Assembly: GCF_050624435.1 (NCBI RefSeq)
Contig: NC_134546.1
Coordinates: 76,487,700 to 76,551,699 of the forward strand
Direction: 5' to 3'
Source of the DNA: Tenrec ecaudatus
Taxonomy: Eukaryota > Chordata > Mammalia > Afrosoricida > Tenrecidae
DNA: 64,000 bases
A program made the translations under genes and the position numbers. Shown in pieces: positions 1-12,454 of the stretch; within the stretch, counting starts at the first letter, position 1; each line of letters starts with the position of its first letter. The notes beneath the pieces are model-generated. The model had not been told where the DNA came from and searched no databases. It worked only from the letters and a program-made list of their open reading frames with translations.

Positions 1-825
1 GAAATAAAAAATAAGTTTCATGACTGTTTTAATCATGAAATCTCAAACAGTAAAATATTGAAGAGAAATAAGTTGGTATTTTAATAATTATGAATAAGCC
101 ACTGACATCACGGTTGTTGGTAGGTGTACTTGAGTTGATATTACACTCATCACAACACCATCGGGTAGAGTACAACAGCTTGCCTCAGTTGAACAGAATG
201 CCAGATTTTTCTAAGGAAAATAGCTTGGTGGATTAGAAAGATGAACATTTTTCCAACAAGCAAGTGCTTAAACTTCACATCAATGAGACCATTTGAAATA
301 ATATTAAACTTCAGTACTATGTAATTGGAAAATAAAAAGGCTTGAAGTAAATATGAGTTTGTGTAAAATTTTATGTTTGAAAATATTGGCATTTACTCCT
401 AGTTGAACAATTAGTTGAATTTAATTCATTTTCAATTATTTTGGGGATATATAGCCATTCACATAGGATATCATTCTACTAAATTATTTTAGACATAGTT
501 AATAAACAAAGAAAACCAAAACACCAAAAAAGATATAGATTTTTTTTGGTGATACTTCAATGCAGTGAAATATTCTATAAGTCACTGTTAGGTTAGCTGA
601 ATTGAAAATGTTCTCAATAACACACACATATGCACACACATGCACCTACTTACCTGGGTTACCCAGAGGAATAAACCTGGTGAAGTAGATGTATATATGT
701 ATGGAGATTGATATCAAGAAATAGCTCACATGATAAACGAGGGCTCACAAGTACCAAATCCTTGGATTAAGTGGCAGGCTTATGTCGTATGTGATAAACA
801 ACATGAAACAAAACAAAGCTTCACT
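1..825. other. AT-rich intergenic DNA
   Basis: I see no gene here. The sequence is AT-rich, with a short CA-rich stretch near 620-645. A minus-strand frame of about 80 codons (150-392) has no recognisable domain, and its composition looks non-coding. Confidence 0.5.
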
Positions 826-827
826 GT

Positions 828-1018
828 CATCAAGCCAATTCTGACTAATAGCATCCCTACAAGACAGGTAGATCTGCTTCTGTGAGCTTCAGGGACTGTA
901 ACTCTTTAGGGGAATACAAATCCCAGTCTTTCTTCCATGTAGTGGATGGTGGGTTCAAACTACTGACCTTGAATATTGTAGGGGCAGGTGGATGTCAGGC
1001 TGCTAAGCTAACAGGGAT
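828..1018 (-). repeat. AfroSINE-type SINE, degraded
   Basis: Reads as the antisense strand of a tRNA-derived AfroSINE. The block 'gactgtaactcttta' is followed by the 'cccagtctttcttcc' block and the 'ttcaaactactgacctt' box, ending near 'ggctgctaagctaac'. The same order of blocks recurs in the other SINEs of the window. It is heavily mutated, so it is an old copy. AfroSINEs are known only from afrotherian mammals, which is the basis for the host inference. Confidence 0.65.
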
Positions 1019-1654
1019 TATGAGGGCTAGTGAATCCTAACCCTGCAGGGCAGGTGGCAATAATCAGAGATTAAAGTATGAAGTCCTGGTTTTTCGGGAA
1101 CATAGTTGTGAACTGAGGACCATGTACTATTTTTTTGTGGTCCTGATGGTTTCTGATTCCCAAAGTTGTTCCTTCAAGGTCATGATCTACAGACTCTGAA
1201 GAAATTCCATTTCAGGGAAAAGGCAATATTTTCTAGGCAGAGAGGTAAACTTAGGGCAGAGAGACAGACAGACACAGAGAAAAATAAAATCTACTTTATG
1301 TTGACATGGAGATATCTCCCTGAACAATAACCCTTAAATGCACATGACTCCAAAGATATTTTTGGTGCAGACTATTTGCCCAAGTTAATTAATGTTTCAA
1401 GGTGTATGACAATAGCACCTTGATTCCGGTTTCATCATGAGCCAGTGTTCATGGACTACTGAATTCCTTTATGAATACTTTGGAATATTTAATATTTTCA
1501 ACAAGAGTGAATGGACATTTGTAATGATTAAAAATGTGACCATTCAGAAAACCCTGGAGAGTTGGTGACTCTTTGATATTTATGGTTCTACTTCTCCATT
1601 TATCGCTATCTGTCATTCTTTATGAAAAAAAAGCACTGATATTGAGCCGATGCT

Positions 1655-1805
1655 TACTCACAGGGCCCCCTATAGGGCAGGGTAGAATTACCCTCGTGAG
1701 ATTCTGAGACGAACTTGTTAGCGGGGTAGAAAGCCCAGTGTGTCTCTGATGTGTGAGTGAGGATTTTGAACTACTGACCTTATGGATCAGGACCCAACAT
1801 GATCC
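1655..1805 (-). repeat. AfroSINE-type SINE fragment
   Basis: Contains 'ccctatagggcagggtaga', the 'gtagaaagcccagtgtgtc' block and 'ttttgaactactgacctta' in the SINE antisense order. The ends are eroded. Confidence 0.65.
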
Positions 1806-1835
1806 ATGGTGTAGTGAGTACGTGTGAGGCTGTGT

Positions 1836-1985
1836 TCTTTAAGGTCAGTAGTTGAAAACCACCAGCTGCTGTGCAGAGAAAGATCAGGCTTTCTACTCCC
1901 ATAAAAAGTTAGTCTCCGAAACTCATGGGGGCAATTCAACCCTGTCCAACAGGTTCGTTATGAGTCTGAATAGAATCAGTGGCAG
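1836..1985 (+). repeat. AfroSINE-type SINE fragment
   Basis: A sense-orientation copy lying head to head with the preceding antisense SINE. It contains 'aaggtcagtagttgaaaac', 'ggctttctactcccataaa' and 'gttatgagtctgaatagaa'. The opposed pair could form a weak hairpin. Confidence 0.65.
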
Positions 1986-2348
1986 TGAGAGATCTTTCTT
2001 TATATCTATTTATTATCTCCACATATCTAACATAAATTATTTATCTTTGGGTGTGTTCACCAATTTATCTTTTATTTTTGAAGCTACCTATCAGCATATC
2101 CATCCACACCTTGGAGTATAAGTTCATTTACCCTATTCCTACAGCTTTCCTGGATCCATAACTAAATCAGGATGCCTGAATATGTCCTGATGTGGATAAA
2201 GAGATCCATGGACTAGTTGAATTGGAAAACTTTAAGAACTGTCTACTCCCAATGGAACTCTCAGCATCATTCTCCCCTCAGTGTGAGTCTCTGGGCCAGG
2301 GACCTTCCTTCTCCTTATTTAACTTTTACATACAAATGTATGTACCAC

Positions 2349-2356
2349 AAGCAAAC
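2349..2356 (+). promoter_or_regulatory. Decayed octamer of the 2.46-kb VH
   Basis: At the place where the related genes at 17.4 and 53.5 kb have ATGCAAAT after 'ccac', this copy reads AAGCAAAC. Two of eight bases have changed, so Oct binding and promoter function are probably lost. Confidence 0.6.
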
Positions 2357-2463
2357 CCCTCTTAGGCAGCCACATGAGAACACTGCACACGTGAACTTAA
2401 ACTCGGGTTCCTCCTCATCCTGGAGAGCAGTTCCTGGGGATCAGGGACCTCATGCACAGGGAC

Positions 2464-2937
2464 ATGAAATGTGTGCTGCTTTTCCTTTTTCTGATGGCAA
2501 CCCCTAGAGGTGCATGCTTCAGGGGTTCCGCTGTGAAGTCCTGGATGCCACCTCAGAACAGATGGCTCAGTGGATTCTCCCCGTGTCCAGGAATCCTGTC
2601 CCAGGAGCAGCTACAGGAGACAGGCCCAGGATTGGTGAAGCCCTCGCAGACCCCGTCCCTCACCTGCACGGTCTCTGGATTCTCTTCCACCAGAAATCAT
2701 GTGCACTGGGTCCACCAGACTTAAGAAAAGGAGCTGATGTGGGTTGGTACGATATGGAGTGGGGGGGAGTACACATGATGGTCCAACTCTCCAGTCCTGA
2801 GTCAGCATCACCAGGCATACCTATAAGAGCCAAGATTATTTAAATCTGAGTTCTGTAAATTATGAAGACACAGCAGTCTACTACTGTGCAAGAGACAGGC
2901 ACCATGATGGAAAAAAGTTTGAGGTTAGACAAAACGT
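2464..2937 (+). pseudogene. IGHV pseudogene, clan II (IGHV4/mouse IGHV2-like)
   Basis: The leader exon is 2464-2509 ([16 protein letters not shown]), with donor GTGCAT in place of GTGAGT. The acceptor is at 2589-2590 and V codons start at 2602 ([17 protein letters not shown]). FR1 is preserved, including the Cys of LTCTVSG, followed by [15 protein letters not shown] and then an in-frame TAA at 2722-2724 in FR2. Later frames are shifted by small indels in the CDR2 region (a G-run near 2760). The YYCAR end is still legible at 2879-2893. The recombination signal is damaged: CAGGCAC at the heptamer position, a spacer of about 26 nt, and an ACAAAACGT-like nonamer. Flanks on both sides resemble those of the VH genes at 17.4 and 53.5 kb, so this is a third, more diverged member of that subgroup. 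It is non-functional. Confidence 0.88.
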
Positions 2938-3309
2938 CCTTGTAGTAGCCAGCAGGGGGCTGTTGTGTTGGGGTCCCCAGTACACACTCAGTTTAGTGCC
3001 CTATCTTCTCAGCAGATGCCTTGGAAAGCAGTGAGGTGTGGGATTCTTCTCATAAGCTGTGGCTTCCACACCTTGTCACCACCTCTCTAGGGACTCCCAA
3101 GCACATTAACTCTAGGTAAATTTTATGAAAGTGACCACTCCTCTTTCATGGGGATGGAATTTGTCTTCTACTGATCATCCCAGAAATTATTTCAAAGCAA
3201 TATTTCTTTGTGAGACTTTGGTTTGCAGTTCAGGGAACTAAAAAGCATCATTAATCGCTAAGTTTAGAAACAATGCAGAATTGGTTCTAACATTGATCAT
3301 GTTAAAACT

Positions 3310-3487
3310 AAATCTGGGGTGAAGGAGTAATGGAGGGAAAAAAGAGGAGCTGATTGCAAGGGCTCAATAGAAAGTAAATGAATAGAAAAGAACAATGGCA
3401 ACATATGTACAAATATGCCTGGTATAACTGATGTATGGATTGTAATAAGAGTTGTAAAAACCCCAATAAAATGATCTTTTAACAATA
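3310..3487 (+). repeat. L1 3'-end fragment
   Basis: This is the terminal part of the long-3'UTR L1 family found throughout the window: purine-rich tract, then 'gatgtatggattgtaataag', then 'ccccaataaaatgat'. It is 5' truncated and diverged. Confidence 0.65.
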
Positions 3488-3489
3488 AA

Positions 3490-5160
3490 AGACTAAATCT
3501 TTCCCCTACTTTCACATATATAATCAATCTTCTCATTTCTTTGAATACTCATCAATCTACGTTACTGCAATATCTTCTTTAGAATGACCTGGGTAATGTT
3601 ATACACATTGATATTAACAATCTCACATTGCAGAGGAAATTTTTTCTCCCAGAGACACCTTTCAATTCTTGAAATTTATCTCAATTTGCCAAACCTAGGG
3701 AAGTTCTGCTGGAAGTAGTAGGTAGAATCTAAGGATTCTTATTTTTAAAATCACATATAATTATACAACCCAAAATATCAATTATGCTAAGATTAAAAAA
3801 CTGTACTACAAAGTCTGAAAACTTACCACATAAGTACAAATGTGCATCTGCAGAGTAAATGACAATTTATGGAAATTATACTCATGACAATCTTCACCAA
3901 ATCAAAATAGAATCCTTAGCATTTTATAAATATGTAGATATGTTATTAATAAATTCACAGTTGTATTTATTCACACATTCATACAAAATTTAGCCTAGCC
4001 AAGAAGAGCTATAGTTTATATGAGTTAGTAAAATAAATTCTGTATTCATGTGTCTTTGCCTAATAAAACATGCTTAAACATGCCTCTGCTATCAGTGGAT
4101 GTCTGTGGCCATATTTTTCAGGAATACACTTAACTTCGTTTCACTAGGGTGGCTTAAAATACATCCGTTTGTGTGGAAGTCATGAATGAAAGAAAGAAAG
4201 AGAAAGAAAGAAGGTTGGCCAACAGGAATTCTGTCTTCTGCACAAAAGACAGTTTTAAAATGGATCAAGCATAAAGAATATAGTGGAAACTTCACAAATG
4301 AGCTAAGAGGGGGGAAAAGCCAACTAGAACAAATGAAGAAATTGGATGACATGAGGTACTAGTGGAAGAAGACTGTTGAGATACCATTGAGGAGGTGACT
4401 AATGAAGTTGGAATCCCACATGGTTCAGCACTATAAAATTTTAAGTGATAATTTTGGTTTATTGATTGGTGCCAGAAACCAGGACACACAGATCAGTGAG
4501 CTCAAAAATTGATATTATACAACTATTTTTTTAAAAAAATTGAAATAATGAAGCCCCTTTTATGTAATGAAACTTAATTATTGATAATTCTTGGATGCAT
4601 CACTATGATCTAGAGAGAAAGATACAATGAGAACAGTTACTTCTGAGGGAATCATCTGTGTGATGTTCAAGGCATAAAGGTCAATTCAGAATATTAGAGC
4701 AGTTTTTTGGATTCTAACAGGTAGGTCTGGAGTGAAATTCTCATATGACAGAGAAAATTAAACAATATTATGAGTAAGCTTAAAGAAAAGGAAATGGGAC
4801 ATTAGTGAGAAAACATCCTAGGATGTTGCACAAAGGATCTTTATTTTCTTGTCTATCTATCGTGACAATACACCAGCTCATTCTTCAAGAGTAGGAAAGG
4901 TTGTCCATAGAGGATTTTGTTGAGAAACCTTACACCATGGACACTGAAGAGCTGACCTTCCCCTGCATGTTTCTGGGTGTCCCCATAAGTCAAAGAACAT
5001 CCTTGAGGCTTGTGGAACTTTCATTCTGATGTGCTGTCAATCAAGGAGGATAGAATTCTTTGGGGGAAAGTTTAGAAGAATAGCTTTACATTTTAATGTT
5101 TTGTTTAGTAAAAATGTCTAAGATTGTGGAGAAATATATTTTGTCTATATTTGTGTGGGT
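3490..5160. other. Unassigned intergenic DNA
   Basis: The first part (about 3,540-3,620) resembles the 3' flank of the VH genes at 18.43 and 54.5 kb. The rest shows no recognisable gene. A GAAA-rich simple run lies at about 4,185-4,215. Confidence 0.4.
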
Positions 5161-5165
5161 ATATT

Positions 5166-5173
<8 letters not shown>

Positions 5174-5197
<24 letters not shown>
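5174..5197 (+). repeat. (TG)n microsatellite
   Basis: An uninterrupted TG dinucleotide tract of about 12 units, preceded by an imperfect TG stretch. Confidence 0.95.
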
Positions 5198-5200
<3 letters not shown>

Positions 5201-5629
5201 CTATAGCTCAGAGGTGGAGCAATATGGCAACCGAGTAGCACACATGGGAGGAACTCCACAAAGATCAGTGGAAAAGTACCCCGAGAGGGATATCCTCTAC
5301 TTCCAGAATGCTAGATTATCAGCATAAATTTAAGTAGACACAAATTTAATAAAAGATCAGCAACATTTGCTGATAGACTTCCCGGTGATATCGACCCTCA
5401 ACACTAGCCGGCTGTGTGAAGATCCCCAAATCTCTTTTCCAGTCGAGGAACTAGCTTAGATGGTGGAGCTGCTGTGATTTAGGTACATAGGTCTATAAGA
5501 CCAGCCTGAGGCTAATATAAGCATAAATAGACTTGGCATTCAGAACAAGACAAGAGAGCTCTAGTCAAATGCCCTAGAAGCCTTAACTCCCCAATAACAG
5601 AGATAGTACAACATACCTGTGGTACTTAC

Positions 5630-6130
5630 ATAACATGGGGTCAATTTGATACTAAGGGTGAAGGGGTGGAGTTTAACCTGTCAATCAGGTCACAGTTTTA
5701 TGACCTCATTTGGAGATACCATGGAGAAAAATAGCTCACTGGAGGCCAGACACATACTCTCTGATTCGTCTTCCTCCTGACAAGACATACAGAGCTATGC
5801 TGATGGAGCCAGAGACCTGGAACTGGAGGAGCCATGAGGAGACCCACAGTAGCGCTGAGAGGCTTCCACCACCACTGGTTCCACAAGCATTTACACACCC
5901 TGGCTTGTGATCTTCCTTCATTCAACATCATTGCATGGCTGTGTGGGTCAAAAGAGGAATTTATGGACTAGTATAGACATGTTGGGTAATATCAGACTTA
6001 TGGACTTAATCTAGACTGGGATATCATGTTTTTGTAATGTACAATTGCTCTTTGATATGACATTATCTCTTACACACGTATGTGTGTTTCTGGATTTGTT
6101 TCTCTAGTCAACCCGGACTAAAACACTACC
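5630..6130 (-). repeat. Unclassified interspersed repeat, family U1
   Basis: The plus strand ends with 'gtttctctagtcaacccgga'. Its reverse complement matches the starts of the copies at 11,010 and 58,874. Shared internal blocks include the 'gatccagtggcattg'-like segment and the 'accaatctac'-like segment. It is medium length with no coding capacity. I cannot assign a class. An LTR or composite origin is possible. Confidence 0.5.
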
Positions 6131-6419
6131 CAAGAAATGTGGCAATCACCCTACAGGGCAGTCTGCAGTGGTCACAAATAGTGATTAGATTAACCCTCCA
6201 CAGAACCTGGGGGAGGTGAGTTCCAGGTTAGAGACATGCAGGCAGTTAGTTAGGAAATGAACCACATCAAAGCAGAAAGTGGCTCCTATATGATGCTCAT
6301 CTTTAGTAGGAAGCATGCAGGCCAGATTCAACACTGGTCTGAAATCTCTCTGGGTCTTTATTTATCTATTATATGTCTCTCTTGTTCAGCAAGATGACAT
6401 GATTCAGGAATGTTTATGC

Positions 6420-7145
6420 TTCCCAATGCAAATCTGTTCACATTCTCAATATGTCATATTCATGGATAAGGACACGCAATACCAAGGAAATGTCGATACT
6501 ACCCAATGTTATCTTTAAATTCAATTCAATTCTGATCCAAATGCCAACTTAATCCTTTAAAGAAACGGGGGGGGGTAGCAATTACTGGCTTCATACAGAA
6601 AGACCAGGATAACAAGAGACCCAAAAAGAATAAGAACAAGGTAGGGCCTCACACAAACCAACCTTAAAACCATTACAGCCACAGCAGTCAAAACAGGCTG
6701 GCACTCGCACAATGACAGGCATGTTGACCAATGGAACAGAATAGAAAATGAATAAACAATCCATCCACATGCAGGCAACTGAACTTCAATAAAGGTCCAA
6801 CGGAATTTATAAGGGAGAGCGACATTCTCTTCAACAATGGTGCCGACACAATTGGATCACCACCCTCAGAAGAATGAAAGACAACCGAAACCTCAGCTTC
6901 TGTACAAAAATGAACACAAGACGATCAAGGGCCTAATGTCAATCCCAGAGCTATAGAGCCCATCTGTAAGGAAATGGGGACACACATAAGTGCCCATTGC
7001 AGGGCGTTCATACACTAACAAGCACAGCAAAGGAAGTACACACAAAGAAGACAATATAGATGAGAGTGACTTTTTAAGAATCAGACATTTGTGCATCAAC
7101 AGAAAAAAAAGGGAAAGCCAAGCAACAACAAAAACATTCACGTAA
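6420..7145 (+). mobile_element. L1 ORF2 fragment (copy A)
   Basis: A decayed LINE-1 ORF2 segment in sense orientation. It carries the typical 'agccacagcagtcaaaaca' and 'gaccaatggaacagaatag' stretches. No frame is open for long. The same fragment sits at 43,800-44,540, so the insertion predates the duplication. Confidence 0.75.
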
Positions 7146-7149
7146 TTTT

Positions 7150-9430
7150 AAGCAGCAGCTTTGTATGTCTATTCCGTGTACAACAGTAAACAACTGGAGC
7201 AAATATGATTACATTTTCCTTGGAGCCATAGTTTCTGTCATTTCCACCTTCCAGGATTTTGAGAGACACAGTGTACCTTGAGTAAGTGACCGACCAAGTC
7301 CAACCCCAGGAGATGGGGGACTGCGAAACCCACCCAGAACATTTGTGTCTAGAGCTCTATGTGTTGCTGCTTCAAGTGCAGGGAGAACTCGGGAGCTCAG
7401 TGAGACCACATGTACCAACCCTGTTAGAAAAGTGATGTGCAGATGGGTCAGGTCATGAGGGTGATATTTAAGGAGACCCCTATGAACCACTGCTATGAAA
7501 TTATCTGAGACAATCATTGCAGTCAAACTCAGAGATGGAGGTGAGCTGAACTTGTGTGCAGCTACATCACGGTCTCAAGCTTAAATCGGTCATACAAGCT
7601 CCAAGAGCAGATGGTGAGATGGGGGGTTGGTGAAATGAACAAGATCAGGTGATGCTATGCGTGTGTGCATATGAAAAGGGAGCTGACTCAATGATCTCCT
7701 AACGAAAAATGCTAGATTGTCCTGTGCTTGATCCCCTGGATTGTAGCGTGTACAATGTGTCTTCATTTCAAAGCAATTGCTTATTCCCTTCAGCAAATTT
7801 GGACCCAAAGCCATCCAGGTGACCAATACCTTGTGCTTGGATTTCCCCATTGTAAAAATTTATATTAATTTGGATATATACAGATTCCAATTCACCTAAT
7901 TCAACCCTAAGTCTGGGGGAAATGTTTTAAATTTTATTAGGAACAAGAAAACTGAATGGGGATTGAGTTTTAAAACTGCATGTTCAGAGATAGTGTCACA
8001 GCTTCTGTAGTCAATAATATGAACAGTTTTCCAAAATTAGACAATCCTTGAGTTTAGGGGATACATTTAAGTGAGATCCATGAAGAATTGTGATGGGACT
8101 GAGTCCAGAGCACAAAGAGAGAAGCTGTCTTTGGTTCGAAATGCTCATATTTCAATTGAACCAGAGTGACCTGAGTAAGGAACATTTAAAGGAGGTCTAT
8201 GCTTATTCTTTAAATTTTGAGGATCAGTTGCATGAATGGACCTGATTTTAATGGAGAGTGCCTGTTGGGTCTCAAGAAAATATCTTTTGGTTCAAGATCT
8301 AAAACACTGTTCTTGGCTCTCGTTCTTACTCTGGTTCTTTTCTTAAATGATTATTTTCCATTCACTGCTCTACTGAATCTTTATGCTTGAAAGCATGACA
8401 CAGCTGATTTTGTATCATTTTGGATATTTCAGCAAACAAAGGGTATGTGTGTGTCTCTATTCAGAATCTTTCATTTTTTAGAGACTACAGAATTAAAATA
8501 TTGCATTGTCTTGGGCTCAACTTTTCTAGGTGGCACGTTCTTCCTTGAGAAACCATGGCACTTAAATTTCATTACTTATAATGACATTGACCTCAATCAT
8601 TAGGCTCTGGGATGTAGTGTGTGAGTTACTTGTAAGAGTGGTGAGGTTGGTGATGACTGTGGGACAAGGTAGGAAAATCCTAGCTGCATAAGATTAGTAG
8701 GGAGACAATGCTGACTGGAATCATCTTCCAGAGGCTTCAGGTCACATGTGTATACATACAATATAAAGGTAAAATTGAGAATGTGTCCTTTGGAACCAGC
8801 ATCTGATTTACCCTTTCCTGGTCTTCTGAATTCAGACTAACTAGAACACACCACCACTTGATTCATTTCCTCGAACTTCCCTGATGTTCTGTTGGACTTT
8901 GCAGTGATATGCAGAACCCAGAAACATGAGGGGATATCCTTACGGGTGGAGTGGGTGGAAATTGGAAATGAATGGCTTTGTAGAAGAGTTGGACGTTTGG
9001 GACATAACCAACCCCAACTCCTTGTGACTAATCTGGTATTAATGCTTCTCAAAGATGTTATTTCCACACAAGCAAAACTACTAAGGACTATGAGAAGGTT
9101 GATTCAGAGGTGTCAAGGTGTACAGAAAAAAAATGGGTCTTGGAGAGTGTGAGGTTTGAAGATACTATGGGGTGCAATTGATAGTTTCAACAAACTATAT
9201 CCTGTTCACTCTCTGGGACACAGGACATAGGGGAGCCCAAGGCAAGACATGGGCAATGAGGGGCTGGAGGGCGAGAACACTGAGCCCCAAAATTCTGGGC
9301 ATTCTTTGAACTTTACCACATACCTTTTGAGAGAAACATGCATATGAGTTCAAACAGTTACACTACAGTGGACTCAGAAGGAAGAAGGGATCTGAGCTCT
9401 GTCACTTTCTGTTTATAAGGACAGGGCTCC
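7150..9430. other. VH 5' flank shared by both copies
   Basis: No gene is seen. The sequence is collinear with about 44,545-46,660, upstream of the paralogous VH. The open frames here are short and not conserved between the copies, so they look like chance frames. Confidence 0.6.
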
Positions 9431-9435
9431 ATCAC

Positions 9436-9443
9436 ATGCAAAT
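9436..9443 (+). promoter_or_regulatory. Octamer ATGCAAAT of the 9.55-kb VH
   Basis: A perfect octamer 107 bp upstream of the leader ATG, where Oct factors act on VH promoters. The paralogue at 46.8 kb has lost this element. Confidence 0.8.
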
Positions 9444-9549
9444 TATTCTTCAGGCACTAGGGTACAATTTCACCTTGGACTGGGTTATCCATCAGTTCTC
9501 TTAAGACAGGGATGTAGATCCCTTGGGAAAGCACAGCTGTAGTCTAAAG

Positions 9550-10027
9550 ATGCTATTGCTGTGTGTTCTCCTGTGCCTGGTGACAGTTCCCCAAGGTGGA
9601 GATTCAGATATCTGACGTGGGACTTTGGGGATGGTTGTGACTTCCAGTGACTGACGGGGACCGTCTGTTTTAGTTTAAAGGTGTCCTGTCCCAGGTACAG
9701 TTTCAGGAGGTAGGTCCAGGACTCGTGAAGCCCTCCCAGAAGCTGTCCCTCACCTGCACTGTCTCTGGTTTCTCTATCACAAGCAGTGGTTACTGCTTAC
9801 ACTGGATCCCCCAACCCTCAGGGAAAGGACTGCAGTGGATGGGATGCATACACTATGGGGGTAGTACATATTATAACCAGTCCTTCCAAAGCTGACTATC
9901 ACCAGAGACACATCGAATTATCAGTACTCCCTGCAGCTGAGCACCATGACTGCTGAGGACATGGCCATGTATTACTGTGCAAGGGAAACACCTTGGAGGG
10001 AATTCAGTGTGATCTCTGACACAAACC
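9550..10027 (+). pseudogene. IGHV pseudogene, clan II (mouse IGHV3/human IGHV4-like)
   Basis: The leader exon is 9550-9595 (MLLLCVLLCLVTVPQG) with donor GTGGAG. The acceptor is at 9679-9680, with a weak pyrimidine tract broken by 'tttaaag'. V codons start at 9692. FR1 is intact ([16 protein letters not shown]..., Cys22 present), followed by [20 protein letters not shown]. The invariant Arg38 is Pro. A TGA stop lies at 9893-9895 (a CGA to TGA CpG-type change) and is followed by a deletion of about 4 nt that shifts FR3. YYCAR is still visible. The recombination signal has a damaged heptamer CACCTTG (9989-9995), an exact 23-bp spacer and a good nonamer ACACAAACC (10019-10027). Paralogue: 46,775-47,248. 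Non-functional. Confidence 0.9.
9989..10027 (+). promoter_or_regulatory. Recombination signal, 23-spacer, damaged heptamer
   Basis: CACCTTG, then 23 bp, then ACACAAACC. The first three heptamer bases, which matter most for RAG cleavage, are kept, but positions 4-6 differ from CACAGTG. Rearrangement would be weak at best. Confidence 0.75.
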
Positions 10028-10029
10028 TC

Positions 10030-11005
10030 CCCTGCAGGGGAGACACTGGGCAGCAGAGGGTGCGCAGGACCCACTGAACACACATACCCAGCCCTAGAAA
10101 GGCACAGATGGATGACGGAGGATTTCCTGTTGGAATTGGGCATCCTTTCTTAACTCTCAGTATCCCAAGGGGCAGTTTTTGTTTGTTTTTTTCTTTAAAT
10201 TTTCTCCTCTCTTCAGTCTTGAAAGTAAGAACTAGTATTCTGTATTTGCATCACAAATATTAAAAGTGAGTCTGACCCCTCATTATCATCCTACATGGCC
10301 CATTTTTCTTCTGCAGAAACAGATTATCACGGGCACTCTCACCCTGTCCGTTTTTCAAAACTGTTGACAATGAAACACAGGCAAGTACAGATTCATGAGT
10401 GCAATTCATGATTTTAAATGTCCTGAACTCGTTACTCTATTACAGTCCACGTTCCGGTCTCTCACAAGGTGTCTATCTGCTTTATTCCCTGAGCACTGTG
10501 GGTCATGGTTGACTAATATACTCTTTGTCTGAGAAAATAATCGTGGTCTTCTGGGCCTTAAATGGTGGTGACCTGTCATTAGTGATACTTGATACTTAAT
10601 GTCTCCCTTGATACAAAAACAAGTGCTCCGAGCATAGAGCATAGACCCCTGACACTGGGAGTAGGTGAACTGGAATGACCTGCCTGGTGGGTGGAGTCAT
10701 TAGTAAGATCATTCATTGGCATCACAATGAAGGAGCACTCATTGGAAGGACAATTTTGATTAAAAAATAGCAAGTATGTCACCAGAACAGGAAATTGAAG
10801 ACTAATATCACAGAATGCTCTTTAGAATTGAGAACAGTGTGATTTCTCACATATTTTGAACCTGTGATAAGGAGAAACAGGTCCCAAAGAACACCCTGTT
10901 TGTCAGAGTGTCTGCAAAATAGAGGACAACACACAGTTAGATGCACAGAGTGGCTGCAACAGTGTTCTCACACTTAGGAGGAAGTGAGGCTGGTTCAAGA
11001 CACGA
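10030..11005. other. VH 3' flank shared by both copies
   Basis: Collinear with 47,250-48,240 in copy B, including the 'gagaaaataat' stretch and a segment rich in short AT blocks. No gene is seen. Confidence 0.5.
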
Positions 11006-11006
11006 C

Positions 11007-11535
11007 AGTTGTATTTGTCCGGGTAAATTAGGGAAGCAAAGTCATAAACAGGCATATTTGTATAAGAGAGAGTTTTATATAATTGTACATTAAGAAAGTA
11101 TCCCAACCCAGTCCAGTCCAAGCCCATAAGTCCCATATTCACTCATTTGTCTGATACCAATCTAAAAAGTCCTCTTCAGACTCAAGAAACACTTGCAATG
11201 ACACCAAGTGCAGGAGATTACAGGCCAGTGGGTAGAAAGTCTTTGGATCCAGTGGCATTGTAAGCATCTCATCTCTGGCAGTGTCTTCATGTGGCTTCTT
11301 CAACTCCCAGGGCTGCATCCGGGTAGGTCCCTGTGGCTTCATCTCAGGGATATCTCGCAGGAAGTGAGCAGAGAGAGGTGTCTCTCACCTTTAAGGAGGA
11401 AAATACCGATTTCCCAGAATTATCAGGAGAAGGCCATGCCTACCTAGAGGCCTCATCTGATTGACAGGCTAGACTTCACCCATACACTCTTAATCTTCAC
11501 ACTGATAAAGGATTATATAACTACCACAGCAGTTT
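11007..11535 (+). repeat. Unclassified interspersed repeat, family U1
   Basis: Related to 58,874-59,325 and, inverted, to 5,630-6,130. It shares 'gtctgataccaatct', 'ggatccagtggca' and the end 'aactaccaca'. It is absent at the equivalent site of copy B (about 48,140-48,290), so it probably inserted after the duplication. Confidence 0.55.
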
Positions 11536-11829
11536 GTGTATTTGTTCTGTTGTACACACAGCCATTATGAGTAAAACTGACTCAAAATATCTAAACAACA
11601 TCTCTGATATAGTGAGGTTCAGAAAATTGAGATTAATTCTGGCTAGCAAAAGTAATTACCTAAAATAATAATAATAATATATTACACCCTTTTATATTCA
11701 GAAAATATTAAATTATTTAATATTTAAAATTCAATACATATACCATTCCTTATTAAGGTTAACTATGTAGCTATCAAACAATCAAGAATAAGTAATAAAT
11801 CCTATATACAAAGATTATAAACAACTCTA

Positions 11830-11970
11830 CCCTCCCTGGTGCCATAGTGGATTTCACATTGGGATGTATGTACAATGTAAGCAGTTCAAGACCCCCAGAC
11901 ACACCAAGGGAGTCATATGAGGCTCTAAAAAGATTGACAAGGATTGTAAATTATATAATCCAAATCCAAA
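11830..11970 (+). repeat. AfroSINE 5' part, split by later insertions
   Basis: Begins 'ccctggtgccatagtgg', the tRNA-like head of the SINE. The matching 3' part ('gccactgtgagtctgcag') resumes at about 13,555. The orthologous SINE in copy B (48,548-48,745) is uninterrupted, so about 1.5 kb was inserted into this SINE in copy A. Confidence 0.65.
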
Positions 11971-12069
11971 GGAGAGAATGGTGGCCGAGCTTACATTGTG
12001 AGATTCTGGTGTGCAAAAGGGTGTGGGTAACAGTGGATACTCAAACGACATTTTCAGGATCTACATAGA

Positions 12070-12378
12070 GATGACGCCTTCAGTGATTTCCCTCTCATCA
12101 TAATGGAGGAATGGGAATAACCTCGTGATCAGGCAGAGTACTGGAGAGATGACTATTGTAGATTAAAATGATAAATCTGCAGAGACAATAACTAGAATAA
12201 GGAGTCTTGGGGGCAACAGCAAGGGAGGTGGAAAGCAAACCAGAGTTGACATAAAGGAGCTCAAGAAGGAAGAAACTGTTCTGATTGTGGGAGAGATTGT
12301 ACAACACTGGTTAAGATGTTTAACTATAGATTGGTATGATATCTGGATTAGGTCCCAATAAAATGGTTTAAAAGAAAA
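12070..12378 (+). repeat. Retrotransposon 3'-end fragment (second L1-like subfamily)
   Basis: Contains 'ggagctcaagaaggaag' and ends 'cccaataaaatggttta'. It is the same 3' end type as at 15,055 and 49,795. No coding sequence. Confidence 0.5.
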
Positions 12379-12454
12379 ACTTAAAGGATTTTAATTGCTG
12401 AACAAATATTTTAAAACATTTTTCTTTTGAATATGTTTAACAATTACTTTTATA

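Noticed and set aside
5174-5197. TG tract as a regulatory or switch-region repeat
   Set aside because: A simple microsatellite; switch regions carry long G-rich pentamer arrays and lie near constant genes.
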